Assembly (NCBI GenBank): GCA_944319815.1
Contig: CALUEX010000020.1
Location: 1-46,851, forward strand
Source of the DNA: an uncultured Prevotella sp.
GTDB lineage: Bacteria; Bacteroidota; Bacteroidia; Bacteroidales; Bacteroidaceae
Direction of reading: 5' to 3'
Length of the DNA stretch: 46,851 nt
Part shown: in pieces, positions 1 to 7,681 of the stretch
Layout of the letters: every line of letters begins with the position of its first letter
How positions within the stretch are numbered: the first letter of the stretch is position 1
The notes under the pieces: model-generated
Database searches by the model: none
What the model was told of the DNA's origin: nothing
What the model saw: the letters and a program-made list of their open reading frames with translations, nothing else
Translations under genes and position numbers: made by a program

Positions 1-164
1 TGTTTACTCCCACTGTGCATATCAAGCTCCCTCCCTTCGGGAGGGTTGGGGTGGGTGTTTACTCCCACTGTGCATATCAAGCTCCCTCCCTTCGGGAGGG
101 TTGGGGTGGGTGTTTACTCCCACTGTGCATATTAAGCCCCCTCCTTCGGGAGGGCTGGGGTGGG
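1..164 (+). repeat. Three tandem 55-bp repeat units with G-quadruplex motif
   Basis: Three head-to-tail copies of a 55-bp unit start at 1, 56 and 111. The first two are identical and the third diverges slightly (54 bp). Each unit contains a C-rich/G-rich palindrome around CCCTCCCTTCGGGAGGG and ends in GGGAGGGTTGGGGTGGG (39-55, 94-110; variant 148-164), which fits the G3+N1-7 quadruplex pattern. Inverted copies lie after the next gene (943-1014). The array may start before the window. No gene is seen in bases 1-310; small open frames here are repeat-derived. Confidence 0.9.
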
Positions 165-258
165 TGTCAGGTTGGTTGTTTGGTGTGCTATTATTTGCTT
201 CTTCCCACAAAATTAGTGAAATTTCCATAATAATGCATCTGCAATCGGATAAAAACAT

Positions 259-266
259 TACCTTTG
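259..266 (+). promoter_or_regulatory. Bacteroidetes -7 box for FKBP gene
   Basis: TACCTTTG matches the Bacteroidetes sigma-ABfr -7 consensus TAnnTTTG and lies 44 bp before the ATG at 311. No clear TTTG -33 element is visible at the right spacing, so this is a candidate promoter only. Confidence 0.5.
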
Positions 267-310
267 CAAGGTTTTTAATATAAGGTAAAAGAATAAACGA
301 ACTTTAAGAA

Positions 311-916
311 ATGGACAAGTTAAGTTACGCTTTGGGCCTCGGCATAGGCCGCCAGTTGGCACAGATGGGAGCCACGGGCCTTGACATCGACGATTTCGCC
401 ATGGCCATAAAGGACATCCTGGCCGGCGCAGAACCGAAGGTCGGGGACGCCGAGGCGCAGACAATCGTACAAGAGTTTTTCCGCAAGCAGGAGGAGAAGG
501 CTAACGCCGCCATGGCCGAAAAGGGCAAGAAGGCCAAGGCCGAGGGCGAGCAGTACCTCGCCGACAACGCACAGAAGGAGGGCGTAGTGACCCTGCCCAG
601 CGGCTTGCAATATAAGGTGCTGCGCGAGGGCAACGGCCATAAGCCGAAAGCCACGGACAAGGTGAAGTGCCACTATGAGGGCTTCCTCATCGACGGCACG
701 GTGTTCGACAGCAGCGTGCAGCGCGGCGAGCCCGCCGTGTTCCCCCTCAACCAGGTAATCGCGGGGTGGACGGAAGGCCTGCAGCTCATGCAGGAGGGCG
801 CCAAGTACCGCTTCTTCATACCTTACCACCTCGGCTACGGCGAGCGCGGCGCTGGCGCGTCAATCCCGCCGTTCGCAACGCTCGTGTTCGACGTTGAACT
901 GATAGAGGTGATGTAA
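311..916 (+). CDS. FKBP-type peptidyl-prolyl cis-trans isomerase (cytoplasmic, FKBP22/FklB-like)
   Basis: This 201-residue protein has no signal peptide, so it probably acts in the cytoplasm. An N-terminal helical FKBP_N dimerisation region (about 1-90, with a charged Lys/Glu/Ala-rich helix at 55-75) precedes an FKBP catalytic domain (about 95-201). The usual FKBP active-site residues are in place: HYEG, VFDSS, GWTEGL, GYGERG and a terminal FDVELIEV strand. It would catalyse prolyl isomerisation and chaperone folding. It is the first of three consecutive FKBP genes that all begin the mature domain with a D/K-x-x-SYALG motif, which points to tandem duplication. The ATG at 311 is preceded by a candidate -7 box. 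G-rich repeats flank the gene in opposite orientations. Confidence 0.93.
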   Translation: MDKLSYALGLGIGRQLAQMGATGLDIDDFAMAIKDILAGAEPKVGDAEAQTIVQEFFRKQEEKANAAMAEKGKKAKAEGEQYLADNAQKEGVVTLPSGLQYKVLREGNGHKPKATDKVKCHYEGFLIDGTVFDSSVQRGEPAVFPLNQVIAGWTEGLQLMQEGAKYRFFIPYHLGYGERGAGASIPPFATLVFDVELIEVM

Positions 917-942
917 TAAACCCACCAAACAGCCACCAGACA

Positions 943-1133
943 CCCACCCCAGCCCTCCCGAAGGGAGGGGGCTTAATATGCACTGTGGGAGCGAACACCC
1001 ACCCCAACCCTCCCGAAGGGAGGGAGCTTAATATGCCTTGGTGGGTAAAATGTATTAAATAAAGGATATTATCAAACTGCCCATTACCATTAAAGGTAAT
1101 CAAACTCCCTCCCTTCGGGAGGGTTGGGGTGGG
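943..1133. repeat. Inverted and direct copies of the G-rich intergenic repeat
   Basis: Two copies run on the minus strand (C-rich quadruplex complements at 943-959 and 998-1014, followed by the GAAGGGAGGG stem and TTAATATGC). One copy runs on the plus strand (quadruplex motif 1117-1133). The minus copies are the reverse complement of the array at 1-164, so the FKBP gene at 311-916 sits between long inverted repeats. The 271-bp gap between FKBP genes holds nothing else recognisable. Confidence 0.88.
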
Positions 1134-1187
1134 TGTCAGGTGGCTGTTGTGGGCTTGTATGTATAATCAATTAACAACAATAAAGCA

Positions 1188-2069
1188 ATGAAAAAACTTA
1201 CATTCGCAGCCGTTTGGGCCGTGGCAGCCATGACGTTCGTGTCGTGCGGCAACTCAACGCCCAAGGCAAACTTGAAGAATGACATCGACACCGTGAGCTA
1301 TGCCCTCGGCGTCATGAACACACAAGGTTTCAGGGAGTACGTCATGCGTGGCGACGTTATCGACACGGCTTACATCGACGAGTTCTTCCGCGGTCTCAAC
1401 GCCGGCATAAACGTTGGCGACGACAAGAAGAAGCAGGCCTACTACTACGGCTTGCAAATAGGCCAGCAGATTTCAAACCAGATGCTCAAGGGCATCAACC
1501 ACGACCTCTTCGGCGACGACTCTACCAAGACTATATCGCTCAAGAACTTCATGGCAGCCTTCATGGCCGGTGCCAAGGGCGAGAAGGGCCTCATGACCCC
1601 GGAGCAGGCGCAGAGCGTGCTGTCGGTCAAGGTGCCCGCCATCAAGGCCAGGGAGCTGCAGCGCCAGTACGGCCCCAACAAGGCTGCCGGCGAGAAATAC
1701 CTTGCCGACTATGCCAAGAAGGCCGGCGTGAAGAAGCTCAAGGGTGGCGTGCTCTACCGCGTAATCAAGCAGGGCACGGGCGAGACACCCAAGGACACGT
1801 CGCTCGTCCGCGTGCACTATGAGGGCAAGACGGTTGACGGAAAGGTGTTCGAGAGCTCTTACGAGGGCAAGCAGCCGGTGATGTTCCGCGTTAACCAGAT
1901 GGTGCCGGGCTTCGCTACGGCCCTCGCCAATATGCCCGTAGGCAGCGTATGGGAGGTCGTTATACCCCAAGACCAGGCTTACGGAGAGCGTAACACGGGC
2001 AAAATCAAGCCTTACTCTACGCTCATCTTCAAAATAGAGCTTGTAGGATTAGGCCCTGACAAGAAGTAA
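1188..2069 (+). CDS. FKBP-type peptidyl-prolyl isomerase lipoprotein, atypical active site
   Basis: This 293-residue protein starts with MKKLTFAAVWAVAAMTFVSC; the VSC-G lipobox predicts a lipoprotein. A longer FKBP_N region (about 30-190, containing the DTVSYALG motif and a Q-rich amphipathic section) precedes an FKBP domain (about 195-290). HYEG and AYGERN are present. However, the normally conserved VFDSS reads VFESS, and the GWTEAL tryptophan position reads GFATAL. In canonical FKBPs those Asp and Trp residues line the prolyl pocket, so activity or ligand specificity may be changed, or the protein may work mainly as a chaperone. It is the second of three FKBP paralogues in the same direction. 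No obvious promoter is visible in the repeat-filled gap upstream. Confidence 0.9.
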   Translation: MKKLTFAAVWAVAAMTFVSCGNSTPKANLKNDIDTVSYALGVMNTQGFREYVMRGDVIDTAYIDEFFRGLNAGINVGDDKKKQAYYYGLQIGQQISNQMLKGINHDLFGDDSTKTISLKNFMAAFMAGAKGEKGLMTPEQAQSVLSVKVPAIKARELQRQYGPNKAAGEKYLADYAKKAGVKKLKGGVLYRVIKQGTGETPKDTSLVRVHYEGKTVDGKVFESSYEGKQPVMFRVNQMVPGFATALANMPVGSVWEVVIPQDQAYGERNTGKIKPYSTLIFKIELVGLGPDKK

Positions 2070-2079
2070 TTTGTCGTGA

Positions 2080-2178
2080 ATGAAGCCCCGCCCGGCCTCC
2101 CCTGAGGGGAAGGGAAGGCAGCAAGTTGCCCTGCGGCAAGGCTTGCCCTCCCGCCCGCGGGATGTAGGGTGGGGCTTC
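2080..2178. repeat. GC-rich imperfect palindrome between FKBP genes
   Basis: GAAGCCCCGCCC near 2080 pairs (with one G-T wobble) with GGGTGGGGCTTC near 2178. Inside lie the smaller stems CCCCTGAGGGG and GCCCTGCGGCAAGGC. It belongs to the same class of C/G-rich intergenic palindromes seen at 25.6, 29.4, 30.7 and 31.7 kb. It could form a strong RNA hairpin between cotranscribed FKBP genes. Confidence 0.75.
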
Positions 2179-2197
2179 CGTAAACTTAAAAGGTTAT

Positions 2198-3154
2198 ATG
2201 AACAAGAAAATCGCAATTACGCTCGCCGTTGCGGCGGGCGTTCTTTTCAATGTGGCGGACGCATCCGGAAAGAAGAAGAAAGACAACGAGGAGGCCGCGC
2301 CCAAGGCTAAGGTTGAGCTGAAAACGCCGTCAGACTCGTTGAGCTATGCCGCCGGAATGGTGCGCACCGAGGGCCTGTTGCCCTTCCTCCAGCAGAGTTT
2401 CGGCGTTGACACGGCCTATATGGCTGACTTCATCCGTGGCTACGAGGACGCTTGGGGCAAGGGCTTCGACGAGAGGATGAAGGCCTATTACGCCGGTGAA
2501 CAAATCGCACTGATGATGACGCAGCGCATATTGCCTATGGTCAAGGAGGAATTCGAGGGACGGGAAGACTCTATCAACGAGGTCGTTCTTAACGAAGGCT
2601 TCATGGCTTCGTTGCGCAATGACACGTCCGTAATGACCGGTTCTTTTGCCGGGACATATTTTGACGCAGCCTTCAAGCGTGCGGTTGACGACCGCAACGC
2701 CGCCCACAAGAAGGCAGGGGAAGACTTCCTTGCCGCCAACAAGATGAAACCGGGCGTGGTGACCCTGCCCAGCGGGCTGCAATACAAGGTGCTCGTCAAG
2801 GGCAACGGGGCCGTGCCCAAGGCCACTGACGAGGTAGAGGTTAAGTATGAAGGCCGCCTGGTGGACGGTACGGTGTTCGACAGCAGCAGCCGCCAGAAGG
2901 ACGGTGTGGTCAAGCTGCGCGTTGACCGCTTGATTAAGGGCTGGACAGAGGCCTTGACAATCATGCCCGTAGGCAGCAAGTGGCAGCTCTACATACCTTA
3001 CGAACTGGCTTACGGTGAGCGCAAGGCCGGTAAGATAGAACCGTACAGCGCGCTTGTGTTCGACCTCGAGCTGGTTGGCATCAGCACCAAGGAAACCAAG
3101 CCAAAGGCGGCAACCACGCCCAATGCGGCTGCCAAGGCAAAGCATGGGAAATAG
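2198..3154 (+). CDS. FKBP-type peptidyl-prolyl isomerase, exported
   Basis: This 318-residue protein has an N-terminal signal peptide (MNKKIAITLAVAAGVLFNVADA) with no obvious lipobox cysteine, so it is probably periplasmic. Next come a Lys/Glu-rich spacer, an FKBP_N region (about 45-195, with the SDSLSYAAG motif) and an FKBP domain (about 200-297). Canonical residues are kept: KYEG, VFDSS, GWTEAL and AYGERK. The C-terminus carries an extra Lys/Ala/Thr-rich tail (about 300-318). It is the third tandem FKBP gene. A strong intrinsic terminator 23 bp downstream ends the group, so the three genes may form one operon. Confidence 0.92.
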   Translation: MNKKIAITLAVAAGVLFNVADASGKKKKDNEEAAPKAKVELKTPSDSLSYAAGMVRTEGLLPFLQQSFGVDTAYMADFIRGYEDAWGKGFDERMKAYYAGEQIALMMTQRILPMVKEEFEGREDSINEVVLNEGFMASLRNDTSVMTGSFAGTYFDAAFKRAVDDRNAAHKKAGEDFLAANKMKPGVVTLPSGLQYKVLVKGNGAVPKATDEVEVKYEGRLVDGTVFDSSSRQKDGVVKLRVDRLIKGWTEALTIMPVGSKWQLYIPYELAYGERKAGKIEPYSALVFDLELVGISTKETKPKAATTPNAAAKAKHGK

Positions 3155-3176
3155 CAATACGCCAACAATGGGATGT

Positions 3177-3206
3177 AAAGGGAGACTGTTAAAAGTCTCC
3201 CTTTTT
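3177..3206 (+). terminator. Intrinsic terminator after FKBP cluster
   Basis: AAAGGGAGACT (3177-3187) pairs perfectly with AGTCTCCCTTT (3194-3204) across a 6-nt loop and runs into a T tract. This is a textbook rho-independent terminator. Confidence 0.92.
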
Positions 3207-3249
3207 CATTTCAAAATGCGTTAATTTCCCATTCTTTTATGTCAAAGTG

Positions 3250-3280
3250 TTGCGAGTATCATTTTAAATGCCTATATTTG
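3250..3280 (+). promoter_or_regulatory. Promoter for Lrp-type regulator
   Basis: TATATTTG (3273-3280) matches the Bacteroidetes -7 box. A TTG at 3250-3252 lies 20 bp upstream, the usual -33/-7 spacing. Transcription would start near 3287, giving a leader of about 60 nt before the ATG at 3347. Confidence 0.7.
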
Positions 3281-3346
3281 CTCACATTAATAAAAATGTA
3301 ACGAGTTAACAACTTTGACAAGAATACTATAAACATACATCGGAAA

Positions 3347-3817
3347 ATGGAAAGAATTGACAGTCTTGACAGGAAAATACTTAGCATATTGTCTAAGAAC
3401 GCGCGCATCCCGTTCAAGGACGTGGCGGCAGAGTGTGGCGTGTCGCGCGCCGCAATACACCAGCGCGTGCAGCATCTCATCGAGAACGGAGTAATCACCG
3501 GCAGTGGCTTCGACGTCAACGCGAAGAGCCTCGGCTACTCTACGTGCACGTATGTTGGCATAACGCTTGAGCGCGGCAATATGTACAAGTCGGTAGTGGA
3601 GCGCCTTGAGCACATACCGGAAATAGTGGAATGCCACTTCACCACAGGCCCGTACACCATGCTCGTGAAGCTGTACGCACGCGACAACGAGCAACTTATG
3701 GACTTGCTCAACAACCAGATGCAGGGCATACCGGGCGTAGTGGCCACGGAGACGCTCATCTCCCTTGAGCAAAGCATCAAGAGGGAAGTGCCCGTTCCGC
3801 AGGAGTTCAGGAAGTGA
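3347..3817 (+). CDS. Lrp/AsnC family transcriptional regulator
   Basis: This 156-residue protein has an N-terminal winged helix-turn-helix (about 1-60). Motifs are LDRKILSILSKNARIPFKDV, then the recognition part VSRAAIHQRVQHLIENGVI. A C-terminal RAM/AsnC ligand-binding alpha-beta domain follows (about 68-145; TGPYTMLVKLYA, TETLISLEQ). Family members are DNA-binding octamers that respond to amino acids. The downstream amidotransferase/dipeptidase starts 1 bp after this stop codon, so the two are almost certainly cotranscribed. An amino-acid or peptide-linked role is inferred from that. Confidence 0.93.
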   Translation: MERIDSLDRKILSILSKNARIPFKDVAAECGVSRAAIHQRVQHLIENGVITGSGFDVNAKSLGYSTCTYVGITLERGNMYKSVVERLEHIPEIVECHFTTGPYTMLVKLYARDNEQLMDLLNNQMQGIPGVVATETLISLEQSIKREVPVPQEFRK

Positions 3818-3818
3818 A

Positions 3819-5621
3819 ATGACGCCGCAAGCCATGATAAAGTTTGACCTTGACGGGAGCTTGGAGCACGTCTATTCACGCTATCCCGAAGCCGAGGACA
3901 GGCCGGTAATCGGCCTTACAGGCAACTTCGGCGACGGCGAGGCGCGCCTTGTTGACCGTTACTACAAGTCGGTGGTGGCAGCCGGTGGCGTGCCCTTGAT
4001 TATTCCGCCGGTGGCGGACGCCGATGTAATCATCAATACGCTTGACCGCATAGACGGACTTGTGCTCACTGGTGGCGGCGACGTCAACCCGTTATGGGTC
4101 GGCGAAGAGCCTTCGCCGCGCTTGCACTCAATCAATAGCGAGCGCGACGGTGCCGAGCTGATGGCCGTAAGGCTTGCCTATAACCGCCAGTTGCCCATCC
4201 TCGGCATCTGCCGGGGACTGCAAGTGCTCGTCAGCGCGCTTGGAGGCGAGGTGGAGCAGGACATCGCCGAGGGTTTCGAGGCAGGCCGGATAGGCGCGGC
4301 GGGCGTCAAGTCGCCCGTCAAGCACAGTCAGGACGCTCCGCGCCAGGAGGCTACGCACACCGTGGAAATAAGCCGCGGCTCCGCCCTTTACGCATTGTAT
4401 GACACAGACAGGCTGGCCGTCAACTCGTTCCATCACCAGGCAATACGCAGCACGGGGCCGCGTCTTGACGCCTGCGCCGTTGCCCCCGACGGCGTAATAG
4501 AGGCCGTTGAGAGCAGCGAGTTCAAGCAGGTGATGGGGGTGCAGTGGCATCCCGAGTGGCTTGAAGACAGCGGCCCGGCACTTTTCGGATGGCTCGTTAG
4601 GCAGTCGGCAGCCTTCAAGTCAGCAAAGAAACTCCACCGGCGTATCATCACGTTCGACTCTCATTGCGATACGCCGATGTTCTTTCCCCAAGGCATTAAT
4701 TTTGAACGGCGTGACCCACGCATACTCGTTGACCTTCACAAGATGGCCGACGGCCGCCAGGATGCGGTCGTCATGGCTGCCTACTTGCCGCAACCTAAGC
4801 CCGGCGAGGCCTTCACTGACAAGGTGGAGCTGCCCGTTGACGGCCCGAAGGCATACGCCGACCTCATCTTCGACAGGTTAGAGGACATCGTGGAGGAGAA
4901 CGGTTGTTACATAAGTACTGCCCGCACGCCGGCCGACTTGCGTGAAAACAAGTGCGCCGGGCTGCGTTCAATCATGTTCGGGATAGAGAACGGCCTCGCC
5001 CTTGAGCATGACCTGAGAAACGTTGAATACTTTGCCGGGCGCGGGGTGGTGTACATCACGCTGTGCCACAACGGCGACAACGACATCTGCGACAGTGCGC
5101 GCGGCTCGTCAACCCACGGCGGCGTTAGCGCGTTCGGTGCCGATGTAATCCACGAGATGAACCGTTGCGGCGTAATGGTTGACCTTAGCCATGCCTCGGA
5201 AAAGAGCTTTTACGACGCGCTCGACATCAGCCGGAAGCCCATCGTGTGCAGCCACAGCAACTGCAAGGCACTCTGCGACGTGCCGCGCAACCTCACCGAC
5301 GACCAGCTGCGCGCGCTTGCGGCAAAGGGCGGGGTGGTGCAAATAACGCTCTACCACGGTTTCCTGCGCAACGACGAGCAGGAGGCTACCGTGCTCGACG
5401 CCATCGCCCACCTTGAGCACGCCGCCCACGTGATGGGCATAGAGCACGTAGGCATCGGCACCGACTTCGACGGCGACGGCGGCATACGCGGCTTTGCCGA
5501 CTCGTCGGAGGCGATAAACTTCACGCTTAACCTGCTCCGACGCCACTACAGCGAGGACGACATAGCCCGCATCTGGGGCGGCAACTGGCTAAGGGTGATG
5601 GCGGAAATACAGGGAAAATGA
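3819..5621 (+). CDS. Fused class I glutamine amidotransferase-like (peptidase C26) and M19 membrane-type dipeptidase
   Basis: One uninterrupted 600-residue frame carries two hydrolases. The N-terminal half (about 1-265) is a gamma-glutamyl-GABA hydrolase/PuuD-like C26 domain. It has the nucleophile elbow GICRGLQV (Cys131), SFHHQAI, and the His/Glu pair in VQWHPEW (His244, Glu246). The C-terminal half (about 272-600) is a renal dipeptidase-like M19 metal hydrolase: TFDSHCDTP (His282, Asp284), GIENG, LCHNGDND, VDLSHAS, CSHSN and GIGTDFDG. No signal peptide is seen, so it is probably cytoplasmic. The ATG at 3819 follows the Lrp stop by one base, with AGGAG at 3801; the in-frame ATG at 3834 is an alternative. 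A gamma-glutamyl-peptide or amide salvage role is inferred. Confidence 0.87.
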   Translation: MTPQAMIKFDLDGSLEHVYSRYPEAEDRPVIGLTGNFGDGEARLVDRYYKSVVAAGGVPLIIPPVADADVIINTLDRIDGLVLTGGGDVNPLWVGEEPSPRLHSINSERDGAELMAVRLAYNRQLPILGICRGLQVLVSALGGEVEQDIAEGFEAGRIGAAGVKSPVKHSQDAPRQEATHTVEISRGSALYALYDTDRLAVNSFHHQAIRSTGPRLDACAVAPDGVIEAVESSEFKQVMGVQWHPEWLEDSGPALFGWLVRQSAAFKSAKKLHRRIITFDSHCDTPMFFPQGINFERRDPRILVDLHKMADGRQDAVVMAAYLPQPKPGEAFTDKVELPVDGPKAYADLIFDRLEDIVEENGCYISTARTPADLRENKCAGLRSIMFGIENGLALEHDLRNVEYFAGRGVVYITLCHNGDNDICDSARGSSTHGGVSAFGADVIHEMNRCGVMVDLSHASEKSFYDALDISRKPIVCSHSNCKALCDVPRNLTDDQLRALAAKGGVVQITLYHGFLRNDEQEATVLDAIAHLEHAAHVMGIEHVGIGTDFDGDGGIRGFADSSEAINFTLNLLRRHYSEDDIARIWGGNWLRVMAEIQGK

Positions 5622-5639
5622 ACCTTACGATAATTCGAC

Positions 5640-5824
5640 AGGAGTTAAGGAGTTATGCAGTTAAGGAGTTAAGACAAATGACTTGCCAAGTGAAGAGTGA
5701 AAAACGAATAGTGAATAATTCATTACTTGAACAATCAAACAGTGATTATTCATTTTTCATTATTGATTATTCATTCAACAAAGCATTTGTCTTAACTCCT
5801 TAACTGCATAACTCCTTAACTCCT
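5640..5824. repeat. 41-bp perfect inverted repeat with nested A/T-rich arms
   Basis: Arms 5640-5680 and 5784-5824 are exact reverse complements built from repeated GGAGTTAA / TTAACTCC words. The 103-bp interior has a second, imperfect layer (GTGAAGAGTGAA on the left, TTCATTTTTCATTATTGATT on the right). The 61-codon open frame starting at 5618 is made of this repeat and is not called as a gene. Related words occur at 36.3-36.4 and 37.6-37.7 kb. Confidence 0.92.
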
Positions 5825-5850
5825 TCACCATTTAATCTTATGTGTAAAAA

Positions 5851-6849
5851 ATGAAAACCAACATCCTGATTATTTTTCTCGCGGCTTGTCTTGCCGCGTG
5901 CAACAGCAACAAGAAGGCTGCTGCCGGTGGCGGCAGCGACATCGCCACAGAGCCTGTAGGCCCGGCGTTCAATGCCGACAGTGCCTACGCATACTGCAAG
6001 GCGCAGTGCGACTTCGGCCCCCGCACGATGAACAGCGAGGCGCACGACCGCTGCGGCGACTGGATAATGGCGAAGTTCAGGCAGTTCGGCTGCACGGTGA
6101 CGCCGCAGCGCGTGACGCTCGACGGCTATGACGGCACGCCGCTGCGGAGCACCAACATCATAGCCTCCTACCGCCCTGAGCTGCCCGAGCGCATACTGCT
6201 CTGCGCCCATTGGGACAGCCGCCCGTGGGCCGACAACGACCCCGACAGCGCCAACTGGCGCAAGCCCGTCATGGGGGCTAACGACGGTGCCAGCGGCGTG
6301 GCCGTGCTCCTGGAGGTGGCGCGGCAGCTCGGCAGCGACACCACGAAGCTCAACGTCGGCGTCGACTTCGTTTGTTTCGACGCCGAGGACTGGGGCGTGC
6401 CGCGCTGGAGCACGGCCACCGACAACGGCGACTCGTGGGCCTTGGGCGCACAACACTGGTCGGCCAACCCCCACAAGGCTGGCTACAAGGCACGCTTCGG
6501 CATCCTTTTAGACATGGTTGGCGGCCAGGGCGCGCAGTTCTGGCGCGAGGGAATGTCAATGCAGTACGCCCCCGACCTCGTGAAACGCGTCTGGGCGGCT
6601 GCCGAGACGGTAGGCTTCGGCAGCTATTTCGTTGACCAGGACGGCGGCTACGTTACCGACGACCACGTGCCCGTGAACGAAAAGGCCCAAATACCCACCA
6701 TCGACATCATACCGTTCTACCCCGACTGCAAGGAGAGCAGCTTCGGCCCTACGTGGCACACGGTCAACGATACGATGGAGAACATCGACAAGGCAACGCT
6801 CGGCGCGGTAGGCCAGACGGTAATACAGGTGCTATATTCAGAGAAGTAA
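5851..6849 (+). CDS. M28-family glutaminyl-peptide cyclotransferase-like lipoprotein
   Basis: This 332-residue protein has a lipoprotein signal (IIFLAACLAAC, Cys at about 17), so it is probably anchored on the periplasmic side. The M28 zinc-hydrolase fold is marked by CAHWDSRPWADND, MGANDGASGVAVLLE, CFDAEDWG, LLDMVGGQG and TWHTVNDTMENID. These match animal-type glutaminyl cyclases of Bacteroidetes more than general aminopeptidases. The expected reaction is cyclisation of N-terminal Gln to pyroglutamate on exported proteins. Several proteins in this window would expose Gln after signal-peptidase cleavage: the SusC-like receptor, DUF4294, DUF3575, DUF3868 and the large adhesin. An M28 aminopeptidase is the alternative. 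Confidence 0.85.
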   Translation: MKTNILIIFLAACLAACNSNKKAAAGGGSDIATEPVGPAFNADSAYAYCKAQCDFGPRTMNSEAHDRCGDWIMAKFRQFGCTVTPQRVTLDGYDGTPLRSTNIIASYRPELPERILLCAHWDSRPWADNDPDSANWRKPVMGANDGASGVAVLLEVARQLGSDTTKLNVGVDFVCFDAEDWGVPRWSTATDNGDSWALGAQHWSANPHKAGYKARFGILLDMVGGQGAQFWREGMSMQYAPDLVKRVWAAAETVGFGSYFVDQDGGYVTDDHVPVNEKAQIPTIDIIPFYPDCKESSFGPTWHTVNDTMENIDKATLGAVGQTVIQVLYSEK

Positions 6850-6870
6850 TATTTGTTGTAAAAACATGAG

Positions 6871-6904
6871 AAGCCACCTTTCACACAGTGGAAGGTGGCT
6901 TTTT
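6871..6904 (+). terminator. Intrinsic terminator after the M28 gene
   Basis: AAGCCACCTT (6871-6880) pairs with AAGGTGGCTT (6892-6901) and is followed by T residues. The sequence also belongs to the recurring AAAAGGCCACCTTTT-type palindrome family. Confidence 0.85.
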
Positions 6905-6933
6905 ACGTTGCCGTTAGGCATTAATTGCAATGC

Positions 6934-6970
6934 AAAAGGGCATCTTTCACATTGTAAAAGATGCCCTTTT
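6934..6970. terminator. Bidirectional terminator between convergent genes
   Basis: AAAAGGGCATCTTT (6934-6947) and AAAGATGCCCTTTT (6957-6970) form a perfect 14-bp stem with a 9-nt loop and A/T tracts at both ends. It suits termination from the M28 gene on the left and the minus-strand DUF4294 gene on the right. Confidence 0.85.
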
Positions 6971-7022
6971 GTAATGCGTTGGGTATTAGGCCGTTATGCC
7001 TGTGATTGCTGACGTTGCCGCG

Positions 7023-7676
7023 TCAGAGCTGCCCTGACTCCACCATGAGCACCACGCGCTCGGTCAGGCGGTCGGTTTTCTCGGGGTCGTACTTCTTCAT
7101 CAGGCTCGCGCCGAACGCCCAGGCGAAGGCCTGGTAGAAGCCCGCGCGCACGGGACTGATGAACGAGCGGATTAAGTCGTATGCCGAAGAGTCGCACTCG
7201 CGGTAGACGAGCTTGATGAGCAGCTTGCCCTGCGAGAACGAGAGCTTCTTCATCCTCGGCGTGTAACGCCGCATAATGTCCTCCTCTACGCGCTTCATGT
7301 GCTCGTCGCGCGCCCGCTTGTCGGGCAGCGTCTGCAGGTATTCGTAAGTCTCGATGATTATTTTGTTCACCTCCTTGGCTATCGGCAGCACCTTCTTCAC
7401 GTTGTAAACGAGCCTGTTGTAGGCCGCCCGCCGCTTGGCGTTCTTGAACGTCGGCTGGGGATAGACGTAGATGTTGTTCAGCTCGACGTACTGTATGCTG
7501 TCGCCGTCAACAAGCACCTTGCCCACCTTTACCATCGGCGTGAACGTGGGGCTGTCCATGTCTACCTCCTTGTCTTCAGGCCTCGCGCCTCCCCCGTCGC
7601 CGCCTTTCTGGGCGTAGGCGGCCAGGGGCAGCATGGCCGCAAGTGCGTATATCATTAATCTGAAGAATGTTCCCAT
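7023..7676 (-). CDS. DUF4294 family exported protein
   Basis: This 217-residue protein has an N-terminal signal peptide (MIYALAAMLPLAAYA, then Gln). The conserved body (about 50-200) contains NIYVYPQPTFKNAKRRAAYN, the VLPIAKEVNKII helix, FSQGKLLIKLVYRE and FRAGFYQAFAWAFGASL-like segments typical of DUF4294, a Bacteroidetes-restricted family of unknown function. It is probably periplasmic. A -7 box lies only 6 bp before the ATG at 7676, so the message would be nearly leaderless or start at the internal ATG at 7655. Downstream it converges on the M28 gene across a bidirectional terminator. Confidence 0.85.
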   Translation of the reverse strand: MGTFFRLMIYALAAMLPLAAYAQKGGDGGGARPEDKEVDMDSPTFTPMVKVGKVLVDGDSIQYVELNNIYVYPQPTFKNAKRRAAYNRLVYNVKKVLPIAKEVNKIIIETYEYLQTLPDKRARDEHMKRVEEDIMRRYTPRMKKLSFSQGKLLIKLVYRECDSSAYDLIRSFISPVRAGFYQAFAWAFGASLMKKYDPEKTDRLTERVVLMVESGQL

Positions 7677-7681
7677 GGCTG

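Noticed and set aside
1-164. Possible CRISPR array
   Set aside because: The units are directly adjacent with no unique spacers, are C/G-palindromic, and recur scattered elsewhere.
2080-2310. 76-codon open frame on the plus strand
   Set aside because: It starts inside a palindromic repeat and overlaps the start of the third FKBP gene in another frame; no homology is recognisable.
5618-5803. 61-codon open frame after the dipeptidase
   Set aside because: It consists almost wholly of the inverted repeat 5640-5824.
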